Of a stretch of 64,000 bases of DNA, positions 1-10,732 are shown one piece after another. Position numbers and translations under genes: made by a program. Within the stretch, counting starts at the first letter, position 1. Each line of letters starts with the position of its first letter. The stretch spans positions 1,798,001 to 1,862,000 of the forward strand of contig OZ037840.1 in the NCBI GenBank assembly GCA_964035575.1. The letters are read 5' to 3'. The notes beneath the pieces were generated by a model, which did no database searches, was not told the origin of the DNA, and was given only the letters and a program-made list of their open reading frames with translations. The DNA comes from Rhynchopus sp. YZ270_cl-10. Lineage: Eukaryota > Euglenozoa > Diplonemea > Diplonemida > Diplonemidae.

Positions 1-686
1 CCACCCGGCCAGCTATCCCAGGGAACAGCCACAGATGACATAGTTTTTTTTTTTTTTTTTTTTTTTTTCAAACCCCAAAAGTCCCGAAAACCCCGAAAAA
101 CCCGCGTCCTGAAGTACGGTGGAGAGGTGGAGCACAAGGGGGGAAGGGGAAAACGGTAAAACTCATGACCACCGACGAGCGCGTCTTTCATTTCCAGACG
201 TATTGCATACTCGTACAAAAATAAAAACATTTTTTTTGCACGAATTTAATTTATTGTGTGAAAGCACATCCTACTTGTGCCTCCACTGTCACAAAGCAAG
301 GACTTTCACAAGAAGTGAACAATACCCCCATCACCCATAAAACACTCCGGTAGTGCTTTCCTATCACTTCGAAAAAGGTGTTTTAGTTCCCTCCCAATTC
401 CCTGTCTGAACTACCGAAAGGAACTAAAAAAGCACACCGTTCAACAGTTTTTTTTAACTCCTCGTATCACCTCAGAAGCATAGCTTTTGTCCCACAATTT
501 CATCAGCACAGTTTTTACGCTCATCATGCTTCGAAACACCACCACCCAACAGGTGAGATAGTGTGTCTGGAAGTGTCAACGCATTCAGCAACTACAAGAA
601 CAGGAGGTGAACGACAAGTGAGACTTCCCGTGACACACTCACCCCCACATTTCACCACTTCCAGGAATTCCACTTCAGCAATCAAT
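1..686. other. 5' spacer of surface protein gene A
   Basis: No gene is seen. There is a T-run at about 45-69. From about 230 to 686 the sequence matches the region upstream of the second surface-protein gene (about 10272-10732) and, in part, an orphan copy at about 14372-14572. It ends in CA- and pyrimidine-rich sequence with two AG dinucleotides shortly before the ATG at 687. Confidence 0.6.
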
Positions 687-3600
687 ATGTTACTAACAGC
701 AGCCTTGCTAACTGTGGTGTCCACAGCACTAACGTGCACGGAACACTCCCCATCCTCCTGTGCCGAGGTGCAAGGCTGCATCTGGGACGATGGTCTCTCG
801 CTCTGTGTCGACACAGCTTCACTCACAAAGCAGAATGCCAGTTGTGCGTCCATCACTACGAGTGTCAATTGTAGTGCCGAGGGCTGTCACTGGACAAACC
901 ACGGCTGTGTCGTTGACAACACCACATGCGTATCCCTGAACTTCACCGACTGCATTCTTGACAGCAACTGCACATGGGACAACTCCACCGACACCTGCTT
1001 TGATGGAAACATGACCTGTGGAGACATCGTGAACGCTACCACCTGTGTTGACGCGAACTGCACATGGACAGGACAGGACTGTGTTGATGCAAATGCGACG
1101 TGCAACTCCTTCAACTACGTCGACTGCGTGTCCGACACCAACTGCACTTGGGACTACAACATTAATGAGTGTTTCGATGCCAACCAGACGTGTGACGACA
1201 TCACAAACTTCATGTTCTGCGTTGACTCTGGATGCACATGGATCGGAAACCACTGTGCTGACGGGAACACATCTTGTCCTGAGAGGGATCTGTGGAGCTG
1301 TGCACGTGACAGCAACTGCACTTGGGACAGGTACACGAACACTTGTTTGGATGTGAACACGACGTGTCCGAGCTACGTGAAGACGTGGACGTGTGCCGCT
1401 CAGCCAAACTGCACATGGTCAGACCACGGCTGTGTGGTTGACAACACCACATGCGCGTTCCTGAACTTCACCGACTGCATTCTTGACAGCAACTGCACAT
1501 GGGACAACTCCACCGACACTTGCTTTGATGGAAACATGACCTGTGGAGACATCGTGAACGCTACCACCTGTGTTGACGCGAACTGCACATGGACAGGACA
1601 GGACTGCGTTGATGCAAATGCGACGTGCAACTCCTTCAACTACGTCGACTGCGTGTCCGACACCAACTGCACTTGGGACTACAACATTAATGAGTGTTTC
1701 GATGCCAACCAGACGTGCGACGACATCACAAACTTCATGTTCTGCGTTGATTCTGGATGCACATGGATCGGAAACCACTGTGCTGACGGAAACACATCTT
1801 GTCCTGAGAGGGATCTGTGGAGCTGTGCACGTGACAGCAACTGCACTTGGGACAGGTACACGAACACTTGTTTGGATGTGAACACGACGTGTCCGAGCTA
1901 CGTGAAGACGTGGACGTGTGCCGCTCAGCCAAACTGCACATGGTCAGACCACGGCTGTGTGGTTGACAACACCACATGCGCGTTCCTGAACTTCACCGAC
2001 TGCATTCTTGACAGCAACTGCACATGGGACAACTCCACCGACACTTGCTTTGATGGAAACATGACCTGTGGAGACATCGTGAACGCTACCACCTGTGTTG
2101 ACGCGAACTGCACATGGACAGGACAGGACTGCGTTGATGCAAATGCGACGTGCAACTCCTTCAACTACGTCGACTGCGTGTCCGACACCAACTGCACTTG
2201 GGACTACAACATTAATGAGTGTTTCGATGCCAACCAGACGTGTGACGACATCACAAACTTCATGTTCTGCGTTGACTCTGGATGCACTTGGATCGGAAAC
2301 CACTGTGCTGACGGAAACACATCTTGTCCTGAGAGGGATCTGTGGAGCTGTGCACGTGACAGCAACTGCACTTGGGACAGGTACACGAACACTTGTTTGG
2401 ATGTGAACACGACGTGTCCGAGCTACGTGAAGACGTGGACGTGTGCCGCTCAGCCAAACTGCACATGGTCAGACCACGGCTGTGTTGAGGACAACACCAC
2501 ATGCGCGTTCCTGAACTTCACCGACTGCATTCTTGACAGCAACTGCACATGGGACAACTCCACCGACACCTGCTTTGACGGAAACAAGACCTGTGGAGAC
2601 ATCATGAACGCCACCACCTGTGTTGACGCGAACTGCACATGGACAGGACAGGACTGTGTTGATGCAAATGCGACGTGCAACTCCTTCAACTTCGTCGACT
2701 GCGTGTCCGACACCAACTGCACTTGGGACTACAACATTAATGAGTGTTTCGATGCCAACCAGACGTGTGACGACATCACAAACTTCATGTTCTGCGTTGA
2801 CTCTGGATGCACTTGGATCGGAAACCACTGTGCTGACGGGAACACATCTTGTCCTGACAGGGATATGTGGAGCTGTGCACGTGACAGCAACTGCACTTGG
2901 GACAGGTACACGAACACTTGTTTGGATGTGAACACGACGTGTCCGAGCTACGTGAAGACGTGGACGTGTGCCGCTCAGCCAAACTGCACATGGTCAGACC
3001 ACGGCTGTGTGGTTGACAACACCACATGCGCGTTCCTGAACTTCACCGACTGCATTCTTGACAGCAACTGCACATGGGACAACTCCACCGACACCTGCTT
3101 TGATGGAAACATGACCTGTGGAGACATCATGAACGCCACCACCTGTGTTGACGCGAACTGCACATGGACAGGACAGGACTGCGTTGATGCAAATGCGACG
3201 TGCAACTCCTTCAACTACGTCGACTGCGTGTCCGACACCAACTGCACTTGGGACTACAACATTAATGAGTGTTTCGATGCCAACCAGACGTGCGACGACA
3301 TCACAAACTTCATGTTCTGCGTTGATTCTGGATGCACTTGGATCGGAAACCACTGTGCTGACGGAAACACATCTTGTCCTGAGAGGGATCTGTGGAGCTG
3401 TGCACGTGACAGCAACTGCACTTGGGATAGGTACACGAACACTTGTTTGGATGTGAACACGACGTGTCCGAGCTACGTGAAGACATGGACGTGTGCCGCT
3501 CAGCCAAACTGCACATGGTCAGACCACGGCTGTGTGGTTGACAACACCACATGCGCGTTCTTGAACTTCACCGACTGCATTCTTGACAGCAACTGCACAT

Positions 3601-4100
3601 GGGACAACTCCACCGACACCTGCTTTGATGGAAACATGACCTGTGGCGACATCATGAACGCTACCACCTGTGTTGACGCGAACTGCACATGGACAGGACA
3701 GGACTGCGTTGATGCAAATGGGACGTGTGCTGATTTTGATGGTGCGACCCTTTGTGGTCGTGACTCCCATTGTGTGTGGTCAGGGACGTACTGTGCCTCC
3801 CGGAACCCCTGCGCTCTGCACAGCGGAGGGCACGAGTGCACAGACCACGGCTGTTCGTGGTCCGCTGGTGAGTGCAAGCAGTCTGACAGCCTGCCTGTTT
3901 GGGTACTGCCTCTCAGTATTGCTGGTGGTGTGGCGCTGTTGGGAGTGGCGGCTGCGCTGGTGGTGATGAAGTACCGTACCGACAGGACTGTCTTTTCTTC
4001 ACATGCTAAGTTGGATGATCTGGAGCACCTACGCGAGCTCAGTGTGAACGATGTGTACGACAGTGAGAACGTGGTGTGTTATGAAGTAGCTGCATCGTAA
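687..4100 (+). CDS. Type I surface glycoprotein with tandem Cys-rich modules (copy A)
   Basis: I do not recognise the family. The 1137-residue product begins with a hydrophobic signal peptide (MLLTAALLTVVSTALTC) and is otherwise almost entirely short modules of about 29 residues, each with four Cys and a C-x-W core, usually written N-C-T-W. Six modules form a 175-residue unit present about 5.3 times. Each unit has about 14 N-x-S/T sequons, so the ectodomain should be heavily glycosylated and disulfide-bonded. After two variant modules comes one membrane span (about residues 1069-1094, LPVWVLPLSIAGG onward) and a cytoplasmic tail of about 45 residues ending CYEVAAS. The open frame extends to 561 only through a GTG; the ATG at 687 gives the signal peptide and sits just after CAG acceptor-like sites. 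The design suggests a surface coat or adhesion protein (inference). The signal peptide, terminal modules, span and tail are nearly identical to those of the paralog at 10733-13366. Confidence 0.9.
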   Translation: MLLTAALLTVVSTALTCTEHSPSSCAEVQGCIWDDGLSLCVDTASLTKQNASCASITTSVNCSAEGCHWTNHGCVVDNTTCVSLNFTDCILDSNCTWDNSTDTCFDGNMTCGDIVNATTCVDANCTWTGQDCVDANATCNSFNYVDCVSDTNCTWDYNINECFDANQTCDDITNFMFCVDSGCTWIGNHCADGNTSCPERDLWSCARDSNCTWDRYTNTCLDVNTTCPSYVKTWTCAAQPNCTWSDHGCVVDNTTCAFLNFTDCILDSNCTWDNSTDTCFDGNMTCGDIVNATTCVDANCTWTGQDCVDANATCNSFNYVDCVSDTNCTWDYNINECFDANQTCDDITNFMFCVDSGCTWIGNHCADGNTSCPERDLWSCARDSNCTWDRYTNTCLDVNTTCPSYVKTWTCAAQPNCTWSDHGCVVDNTTCAFLNFTDCILDSNCTWDNSTDTCFDGNMTCGDIVNATTCVDANCTWTGQDCVDANATCNSFNYVDCVSDTNCTWDYNINECFDANQTCDDITNFMFCVDSGCTWIGNHCADGNTSCPERDLWSCARDSNCTWDRYTNTCLDVNTTCPSYVKTWTCAAQPNCTWSDHGCVEDNTTCAFLNFTDCILDSNCTWDNSTDTCFDGNKTCGDIMNATTCVDANCTWTGQDCVDANATCNSFNFVDCVSDTNCTWDYNINECFDANQTCDDITNFMFCVDSGCTWIGNHCADGNTSCPDRDMWSCARDSNCTWDRYTNTCLDVNTTCPSYVKTWTCAAQPNCTWSDHGCVVDNTTCAFLNFTDCILDSNCTWDNSTDTCFDGNMTCGDIMNATTCVDANCTWTGQDCVDANATCNSFNYVDCVSDTNCTWDYNINECFDANQTCDDITNFMFCVDSGCTWIGNHCADGNTSCPERDLWSCARDSNCTWDRYTNTCLDVNTTCPSYVKTWTCAAQPNCTWSDHGCVVDNTTCAFLNFTDCILDSNCTWDNSTDTCFDGNMTCGDIMNATTCVDANCTWTGQDCVDANGTCADFDGATLCGRDSHCVWSGTYCASRNPCALHSGGHECTDHGCSWSAGECKQSDSLPVWVLPLSIAGGVALLGVAAALVVMKYRTDRTVFSSHAKLDDLEHLRELSVNDVYDSENVVCYEVAAS
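939..3720 (+). repeat. 525-bp in-frame tandem repeat, about 5.3 copies
   Basis: Units start at about 939, 1464, 1989, 2514, 3039 and 3564 (last one partial), an exact 525-bp period (175 codons). Copies differ at only a few positions, which implies recent amplification or continuing homogenisation. Each unit is itself six diverged modules of about 87 bp, so this is a two-level repeat. Confidence 0.95.
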
Positions 4101-5128
4101 GCGCAGTGTTGCTCAGCCACAGACACAAACAATGCTTGTGTATGTTTATTTACGTGTCTTGTACGTGTACCTTTTTACGTTGATCCATGGAACACTTGAA
4201 ATATCATTTTTGATAAAAATCGTCTTCAATAAATTGTCCCCACTAATCCCTGTAGCCACATAGATAGCAAGGTGAGCTTCTTGTTTGTGGGGTTATTTGT
4301 CTCTGTCTGCCTCAATTTTCTGCACAGTTCCTTTTGAGAATTTTCGGAAAATAATTTTATTTCTTCTTTTTGTGTCTGTGAAACTTGTCCTTTATATTTT
4401 TGTTGTGTGTGACCGTTTTCCATAATATTATGACCAGATACTCAGATGCAGAGTAAGAGACAGAGATGTCACCTTCTGCACGGTTTGTTTTCCAATGTTG
4501 TGTTTGCCTCGTTGACTTGTCCACTGACACGTTGACTTTTGGATATCCCTGGACACAACATGGTTCGGTCATATTTTTTATTTTTGTGTTCTATTTTTTC
4601 GTGTGCACAGGCATGTTAATCTTCCAGCGTTCATCTTTCTTTGCTTTCACACCGCTAACTGCAGTGCATGTTTTCTAAAAGCAGAGCACGTTTTGTTATC
4701 ATTTTTATATAGACAGCAGTACGGAGGGTTTTTACCCCTCCGATGTTTCTTGTACTGCTGCACTCTATAGCACCCCTTAATACTACAATGTACGTCATAT
4801 TCTGCACATACAGTAAGACAACAAACACCGGGTAGGGTTCAAACTCAGTATTTTAGGATTTCAAAAACTCAGGAGGATTTTTACCCACCAATGTTTTTTC
4901 CCTTTTTGGAGGTGAGAATTTTTTGATTTTTTGGTTTCATATATTTTCCATGACCAAAATTCATATCATGCCCACGGGTAAAAACATGAGTAGGGGTAGG
5001 AACATAGGTGGGGTATAAAACACCGGGTGGGTATTTGGGGTTTCAAAAAACTCTAACTTAGACCATCGTAGTCCGCCAAAATTAAATTCTGATGCAATAA
5101 AATTCCACCAAGACCCGCCCGAGTTGAG

Positions 5129-5253
5129 ACGGACTTTAGGCGGACTTTTGACTGAGTCCGCTAAGTCAAGTCTCAAGTCCACCCGAGCTTTGGCAGACTT
5201 AAGACGGACTATGACGGACTTTGAAAGTCCGCCATAGTCCATCTCAACTCAGG
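5129..5253. repeat. Foldback repeat rich in AGTCCGC/GCGGACT
   Basis: Arms at 5129-5156 and 5226-5253 are inverted copies of about 27 bp with about three mismatches (core GAGTTGAGACGGACT). A second hairpin lies at about 5204-5244. The AGTCC/GGACT motif recurs throughout about 5060-5270. Looks like a small foldback or MITE-like element, with no coding capacity. Confidence 0.6.
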
Positions 5254-6236
5254 CGGACTGCGAAGTGTGTTAGACTTAAGGTGGGTTTTTACCTGACCGA
5301 TGTTTGTTGTCTTTGCTGTATTTGCGGGCTCTATTTTGCATTGATGTCTTGCCTCCACACAGCGTTTGCATTCATGTATTGCATGAGCTCGACCCAGATG
5401 CGTTTGAACTGCCCCCTGGTATACGCAGATGGGGTGTCTTTTCTCCCCCCTGAATTTTGTCTCGAAAAATGGCTTTCTCCTCTTTTCTCGCTGTCTTCCT
5501 TGGAGCAAGTCATTTTTTTTTGAGACAAAAGGTTGTTGACGTATGCTTCAATAATAATTTTTCACTTGAAAGGTTGTTGGGGGTACACCTGATAGCCACG
5601 TCGCAGATTATTAATTTTTTTACGGACATGATTTGATCATTTTTTTTTAAAACGAAACTATTTTGAGATATTTTTTGGACATAAATTTTAATAACGTGTC
5701 GAAACTTTTTTTCAAGATGCGAGGAAAGATCACACCACCCTGTCGAACGGTCGTATTCCTCTATTGCCACGTGCCCACATGCCGTGGTCAATGAGAGTAT
5801 TTTTGTCCGGGGCTCAGAGTGTGTGTGTTTTGCTTGCTTTTGTACCATCAACATTTTATTTTGTTTTCCCTCCCTTTGTCTTTAATGCGTGCGCAACGCC
5901 AACACAGATTGGTTTGCACCCCATCCCCGTTTATTGTTGAGAATTTTTTTAAAAAAACTATTTTCTTTTCTTTTTCTGATGATCTTGCTCGCGGTGCTTA
6001 CGATCGTATCAGTAGTGGTGTGTGAGCAGTTCCTGCCGTTTCTCTGCCATCATTCAACGTTTTTAAGCGGCATTTTTATACATCCTCGTGCAAACGCATC
6101 ACAAAAGTAGTCCACCAGTACGTGGGCAGTTTCCCCAGCACAGCACATCGGCTTTGTTTGATATTTATTTATTTTCGAACAGGTTTAAAAAATAAAACTT
6201 GTTACGAAAAACTTTGCTCGAAGGTGTATTTACCGC

Positions 6237-6443
6237 TACCTACCCTCCCCTGTGTATATGTCCGGCGCTTTCTGAAAAATTTCCGGACATATACACATAT
6301 GAGCGGAGATGCCCCGCCAACGTACCGGACCGAAAGCTCGGAATGGGGTTTTGCCGCTGCACACTGTAGTATACTACCTGATGTCCGGCATGTGCATATA
6401 TGTCCGAAAACACGTATACACGTATACACGGGGAGGGTAGGTA
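6237..6443. repeat. Nested inverted repeat (about 207 bp)
   Basis: Outer arms at about 6237-6260 and 6420-6443 share TACCTACCCTCCCC and its complement. Inside the left part is a perfect 15-bp stem (6251-6265 with 6283-6297, TGTGTATATGTCCGG). Probably a MITE-like foldback element. Confidence 0.6.
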
Positions 6444-6697
6444 TTTCTTTGTCTATGCCAACATCAAATTTATTTTCGAAGGAACACAAAACGGTGTAGA
6501 CACCTCTCCTGGCCGTGGGGTGGGTTTCTTTTCCCTTTTTCTTTTTTTGACAATGATTTTCCGCGTGAAGAACGGAGTACCAAACAGCTTGGGGTTCTTC
6601 GTGCAAAGGCTTTTCATTTGTTTGGTGCTTTCGGAAATCGGTCCACGACCTGTCAATATACCTGTCAATATCGACCCCTCCTGGAGCACCATCGTTA

Positions 6698-6756
6698 AAA
6701 TAATAAAAACCCCTTTCATCTTTTGTTTAGTTGGTACGCTACCCACGTCATACGCC
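6698..6756 (-). repeat. Dispersed repeat R1, copy 1
   Basis: The minus strand carries GTGGGTAGCGTACCAACTAA followed by an A/G-rich stretch and a T-rich end. The same segment of about 55 bp recurs on the plus strand at about 14638-14690 and 47647-47700. Confidence 0.7.
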
Positions 6757-6916
6757 AAAACGTCCAGAAAAGGATGTCAAAAGGGGGAAAAACCCTTAGC
6801 CTGAAGTACAGAAATGAGGTGAGTGCACAATAATAGGGGAAAGGAATAAACTACAAGTCTCAGATGTTTTAATCATTTCCCACCACAAAGTATTTGTCCT
6901 AATATAATTTTTTCAA

Positions 6917-6935
6917 GGTGACTAAGCACGAGAGG
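6917..6935 (+). repeat. Partial copy of the 3' stem-loop motif
   Basis: GGTGACTAAGCACGAGAGG matches the first half of the motif found complete 50 bp downstream. The second half (GCTTAG arm) is missing. Confidence 0.6.
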
Positions 6936-6968
6936 TTTTCAATGTTCAAAACATTAAGTAATCTAATC

Positions 6969-7011
6969 AGACTAAGCACGAGAGGCTTAGGTTCATCTTA
7001 TAAACTTTTGA
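6969..7011 (+). promoter_or_regulatory. Conserved stem-loop motif (reference copy)
   Basis: Stem CTAAGC (6972-6977) pairs with GCTTAG (6985-6990) around a 7-base loop, followed by GTTCATCTTATAAACTTTT. Related copies lie downstream of genes at 22453, 35704, 39865, 47379 and 60741. A role in 3'-end processing or mRNA control is inferred only from this placement. Confidence 0.5.
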
Positions 7012-7104
7012 AAAACATTTTTTTTTTGACTCCTCTAAATTCATACATAGCGTGCGAACGGCTCATTCGCATCATTCGCATCCTGTTCGCATTGGGTATT
7101 CGCA

Positions 7105-7134
7105 TCCTGTTCGCATTGGCCAATGCGAACAGGA
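7105..7134. repeat. 30-bp perfect palindrome
   Basis: A perfect palindrome centred on TTGGCCAA, built from TTCGCAT and ATGCGAA motifs, within the left end of the 7042-9062 element. Confidence 0.9.
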
Positions 7135-7208
7135 AGCGAATGACATGCGAATAACATTTATTATGGGGTGGCGACAGGCAAGTTCTCATTTTTTGGTCAA
7201 TTTCCGCA

Positions 7209-7500
7209 CTACACAGTACACACAGTACACACAATATACACAGTATACACAGTATACACAGTATACACAGTATACACAGTATACACAGTATACACAGTAT
7301 ACACAGTATACACAGTATACACAGTATACACAGTATACACAGTATACACAGTATACACAGTATACACAGTATACACAGTATACACAGTATACACAGTATA
7401 CACAGTATACACAGTATACACAGTATACACAGTATACACAGTATACACAGTATACACAGTATACACAGTATACACAGTATACACAGTATACACAGTATAC
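7209..7500 (+). repeat. 9-bp satellite (ACACAGTAT)n, about 32 copies
   Basis: Nearly perfect 9-bp period. The first units read ACACAGTAC, then ACACAATAT, then settle into ACACAGTAT. Each junction forms the palindrome GTATAC. The left flank (7179-7207, ending GGTCAATTTCCGCA) is shared with the 7-bp array at 52670-53072. The period of three codons leaves several frames open; these are not genes. Confidence 0.97.
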
Positions 7501-7570
7501 CATAGCTGATAAGCTAATAAAGCCTAATAGGATATTAGCCTATTTAAGCCTTATAGAATAGGCTAATGAA

Positions 7571-7607
7571 ACTGGAATAGGCTAATATTTTATTAGCCTA
7601 TTCCAGT
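7571..7607. repeat. Perfect 17-bp hairpin
   Basis: Arms 7571-7587 (ACTGGAATAGGCTAATA) and 7591-7607 are exact inverted copies around a TTT loop. A second, shorter hairpin (CAGCTACCAC arms) follows at about 7615-7645. Confidence 0.85.
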
Positions 7608-7808
7608 CCTTCCCAGCTACCACTGGTGGTACGGTGGTAGCTGGCTTAACCCGTTAAACAAATCCGAAAAATCCAAAATTTAAGGCCAACTCCGTTACAG
7701 ACACAACACAACTTATTTCTCTTGTGTTTTTCACTGATGAGCGTGAGTGAGGTGTATGTTACAGCACCGACTGCAGCCTACGTCTAAGATGGCATATAAT
7801 ATGCTATT

Positions 7809-8213
7809 AGGGCACGGTAATTTTTTTTCTTGGTAAGCGTCAGACCACTTCTCAAAAAAAAGTACGCACGCACGCAAAAAAAAATTATGCAGTAAAAAAA
7901 ATTATGAGTGGTGAAAAAAATTATAGGGGAAAATTACAGTGGGGGAAATACAGGTACCAAAAATATTTTCCCACCAATTTTTGCCACAAAAAATCGGGGG
8001 AAATTTTTTTTGATTTCGGCTCTCGGGAGTCTGTGTGTGCTGTGATGGGGTCAATTTGCGCTGAAAAATGTACATTTTTTACCTAAAATACATAGTTGAG
8101 TTATTGAGGGCCCCCCTTTATAATTTTTTTTTCTACATAATTTTTTTCCCTGGAATCTCAAAAAAAAAAGTACGCACGCAGACGCTTACCAAAAATAAAA
8201 ATTACCGTGCCCT
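7809..8213. repeat. Nested inverted repeat inside the foldback element
   Basis: AGGGCACGGTAAT (7809-7821) with GGTAAGCGTC (7832-7841) is mirrored by GACGCTTACC (8181-8190) and ATTACCGTGCCCT (8201-8213). An AAGTACGCACGC block follows each arm as well. About 405 bp, MITE-like, no coding capacity. Confidence 0.7.
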
Positions 8214-8250
8214 TAGCCCAATATTAGCCTATTATAAGACATACTGTGGG

Positions 8251-8280
8251 TGTTATAACGTTATCGATAACGTTATAACA
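8251..8280. repeat. 30-bp perfect palindrome
   Basis: Perfect palindrome centred on ATCGAT with ACGTTAT arms. A second 14-bp palindrome (GAATAACGTTATTC, 8293-8306) lies between it and the 5-bp satellite. Confidence 0.9.
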
Positions 8281-8308
8281 AGTGTTATTTTGGAATAACG
8301 TTATTCAG

Positions 8309-8724
8309 CAGTACAGTACAGTACAGTACAGTACAGTACAGTACAGTACAGTACAGTACAGTACAGTACAGTACAGTACAGTACAGTACAGTACAGTACA
8401 GTACAGTACAGTACAGTACAGTACAGTACAGTACAGTACAGTACAGTACAGTACAGTACAGTACAGTACAGTACAGTACAGTACAGTACAGTACAGTACA
8501 GTACAGTACAGTACAGTACAGTACAGTACAGTACAGTACAGTACAGTACAGTACAGTACAGTACAGTACAGTACAGTACAGTACAGTACAGTACAGTACA
8601 GTACAGTACAGTACAGTACAGTACAGTACAGTACAGTACAGTACAGTACAGTACAGTACAGTACAGTACAGTACAGTACAGTACAGTACAGTACAGTACA
8701 GTACAGTACAGTACAGTACAGTAC
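8309..8724 (+). repeat. 5-bp satellite (CAGTA)n, about 83 copies
   Basis: 416 bp with no visible interruption; GTAC occurs in every unit. It starts immediately after two palindromes (8251-8306). Open frames through it are artefacts of the period. Confidence 0.98.
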
Positions 8725-9402
8725 CCCTGCTAACGACCCACCCAGAGTGGGACAAAAAAAGCTCATCCCAAAATATGCCGATCACAAAAAATCACAAAAA
8801 ACCCCGATCATCCAACAATCACACACCCACAGAATTCACACACTACTATAACATTCGCACTACGTTCGCATCATTCGCACTATGTTCGCACTGTGTTCGC
8901 ACTGTGTTCGCATCGTTCGCATCATTCGCACATGCGAATATAGTGCGAATATAGTGCGAATGATGCGAATGATGCGAACGACAATGCGAATGAATGCGAA
9001 CAGGATGCGAATGCATTCGCACATGCGAATATATGCGAATGGTCATTCGCACGCTATGTATGTCTAATGAAGGGGTTCATAATAATCTTCTGAGAATCTC
9101 GATATTACGCACAATCCTGATACCTTCAGAGCAAGTCAGAAGCACTAATGTAATGATAATGCACGACAGTTTTTTTTTTGTCCTACTCTTCACTGGACAC
9201 TTTCTTTGTCTTTTTGGGGCAGCTTTTGTGGGTCGTCTGTGGCGACTCTACATCATGCTCTCTGAATCCCCCAATGACAAAGCACAGCTGAGGATCGTCG
9301 AAAAACGAATTTTCACATAATATAATTGGCACGTTGCCCAACTTTTTTTATGTACTTTTGAGCTACATTTTACATCAATTTGACTTTTTCTTCGGCGTGC
9401 AC

Positions 9403-9936
9403 TTGGTGTGGCACGTTTAACAAATTTTTGGTTCACATTTCAACTACACCACCTGATTCCGGGAAATCAACATACCCCCAAACGCCCCCATACGGCCCCC
9501 ATACGCCCCCAAACGCCCCCAAACTCACCCCAATTTTTTTGGAAAAAAAGTTTTTCCAAACGTGTACGTGTACGTGTACGTGTACGTGTACGTGTACGTG
9601 TACGTGTACGTGTACGTGTACGTGTACGTGTACGTGTACGTGTACGTGTACGTGTACGTGTACGTGTACGTGTACGTGTACGTGTACGTGTACGTGTACG
9701 TGTACGTGTACGTGTACGTGTACGTGTACGTGTACGTGTCCTGTGTACTCCCGCGCCTGCCCCCACACTGGGACCCCAACCAAAAAATAGTACCCGCCCC
9801 CAAACGCCCCCATACGCCCCTATACGCCCCCATACGCCCCCATACACCCCCATACGCCCCCAAACTCACCCCCGAATCAGGTGGCTACATATGAGGTCCA
9901 TTAAATTGACATAATTATTGGGGCGTGCCACACCAA
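9403..9936. mobile_element. Inverted-repeat structure holding the 6-bp satellite
   Basis: Inverted ends TTGGTGTGGCACG (9403-9415) and CGTGCCACACCAA (9924-9936), plus an inner inverted pair (CACCTGATTC / GAATCAGGTG near 9450 and 9874). Just inside are C-rich runs of CCCCCATACGCC-like 12-mers on both sides (about 9475-9530 and 9795-9868), in the same orientation. Confidence 0.5.
9561..9739 (+). repeat. 6-bp satellite (CGTGTA)n, about 30 copies
   Basis: 179 bp of perfect hexamers; each unit contains GTAC and ACGT. Flanked on both sides by C-rich 12-mer arrays. Confidence 0.97.
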
Positions 9937-10271
9937 ATATTATACATTGCTTCTGAACTTCCAAGCGTTGATGAGAACTTGTTGAGTTTTCGTTTCACAC
10001 ATTAATACGGAACTCAACAGAGCGTTAATATCTTGATCAAGAAGCCCCGACGCACTTTTATGCAAAAAAGAGGAATTTTTCTTCCGCGTCCTCCCCCGTT
10101 TCTTTTTTTTTTTGAAAGCAATTTCCCCCCTCAGTTCACAACATTCCCGTAAAACATTCTTTTTTATCCCGACAATCTTCTCTCAATCGTTACTCTTTTA
10201 ATATTTTTAAAAACAAACCAAAAGGCAACAAAAACAAAAAACGCGTGTTCTTTTTTTCGCGAAAAAGTATT

Positions 10272-10732
10272 TTTTTTTTTGCACGAATTTAATTTATTGT
10301 GTGAAAGCACATCCTACTTGTGCCTCCACTGTCACAAAGCAAGGACTTTCACAAAAAGTGAACAAAACCCCCATCACCCATAAAACACTCCACCTGGTGA
10401 CCAGTGCTTTCCTGTCACTTCGAATACGGTGTTTTAGTTCCCTCCCAATTCCCTGTCTGAACTACCGAAGGGACTAAAAAAGCACACCGTTCCACAGTTT
10501 TTTTTAACTCCTCGTATCACCTCAGAAGCATAGCTTTTGTCCCACAATTTCATCAGCACAGTTTTTACGCTCATCATGCTTCGAAACACCACCACCCAAC
10601 AGGTGAGATAGTGTGTCTGGAAGTGTCAACGCATCCAGCAACCACAAGAGGGAGTGAACGACAAGTTAAACTTCCCGTGGCAAACGCACACCACATTTCA
10701 CCACTTCCAGGAATTCCACTTCAGCAATCAAT
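10272..10732 (+). repeat. Shared 5' flank of surface protein genes, copy 2
   Basis: Matches about 230-686 upstream of gene A almost base for base, including CCTCCCAATTCCCTGTCTGA and the region just before the ATG. The left part, from about 10110, also matches 14225-14372. This marks gene B as a duplicate that carried its upstream region with it. Confidence 0.85.

Larger units (their letters stand above)
4101..7041. other. Spacer with small foldback repeats
   Basis: No convincing gene on either strand. The first 80 bases resemble the 3' flank of the paralog (13367 onward). Beyond that the sequence is AT-rich with T-runs and contains inverted repeats at 5129-5253 and 6237-6443, one dispersed repeat copy (about 6698-6756, minus) and two copies of the 3' stem-loop motif (6917-6935 and 6969-7011). 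Confidence 0.6.
7042..9062. mobile_element. 2-kb foldback element with TTCGCA-rich ends
   Basis: Perfect 17-bp inverted ends (CATACATAGCGTGCGAA at 7042-7058 and its complement at 9046-9062) continue inward into clusters of TTCGCAT/ATGCGAA motifs (7054-7150 and about 8850-9050). The flanks TCTAAATT and TCTAATGA resemble a decayed 8-bp target duplication (5 of 8 match). Inside are a 9-bp satellite, a 5-bp satellite and a nested inverted repeat (7809-8213). No transposase gene is visible, so this would be a non-autonomous element if it is one. Confidence 0.6.
9063..10732. other. Spacer upstream of surface protein gene B
   Basis: No gene is seen. It holds the 6-bp satellite element (9403-9936) and, from about 10110, the long 5' flank shared with the orphan copy at 14225-14572 and with the flank of gene A. 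Confidence 0.6.

Noticed and set aside
553-664. A possible 5'-UTR intron (CAG/GTGAGA donor at 553, CCAG acceptor at about 664), conserved before both surface genes
   Set aside because: Joining the flanks puts the upstream ATG out of frame with the signal peptide, and both copies are recent duplicates so conservation means little. Left open for RNA-seq.
8855-9050. CRISPR-like appearance of the spaced TTCGCA/ATGCGAA clusters
   Set aside because: Motifs are short, in both orientations and irregularly spaced. They form inverted ends, and the DNA is eukaryotic.
9561-9739. Internal telomere array (6-bp repeat)
   Set aside because: The CGTGTA unit is not a TTAGGG-type repeat, has no strand G/C asymmetry, and lies among related non-telomeric satellites.
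7052-9914. Long open frames through the satellites at 7209-7500, 8309-8724 and 9561-9739, also those at 52670-53072 and 54493-54695
   Set aside because: Units without stop codons leave several frames open on both strands, giving polymers such as (TQY)n, (STVQY)n or (TC)n. There is no start context or non-repetitive domain.
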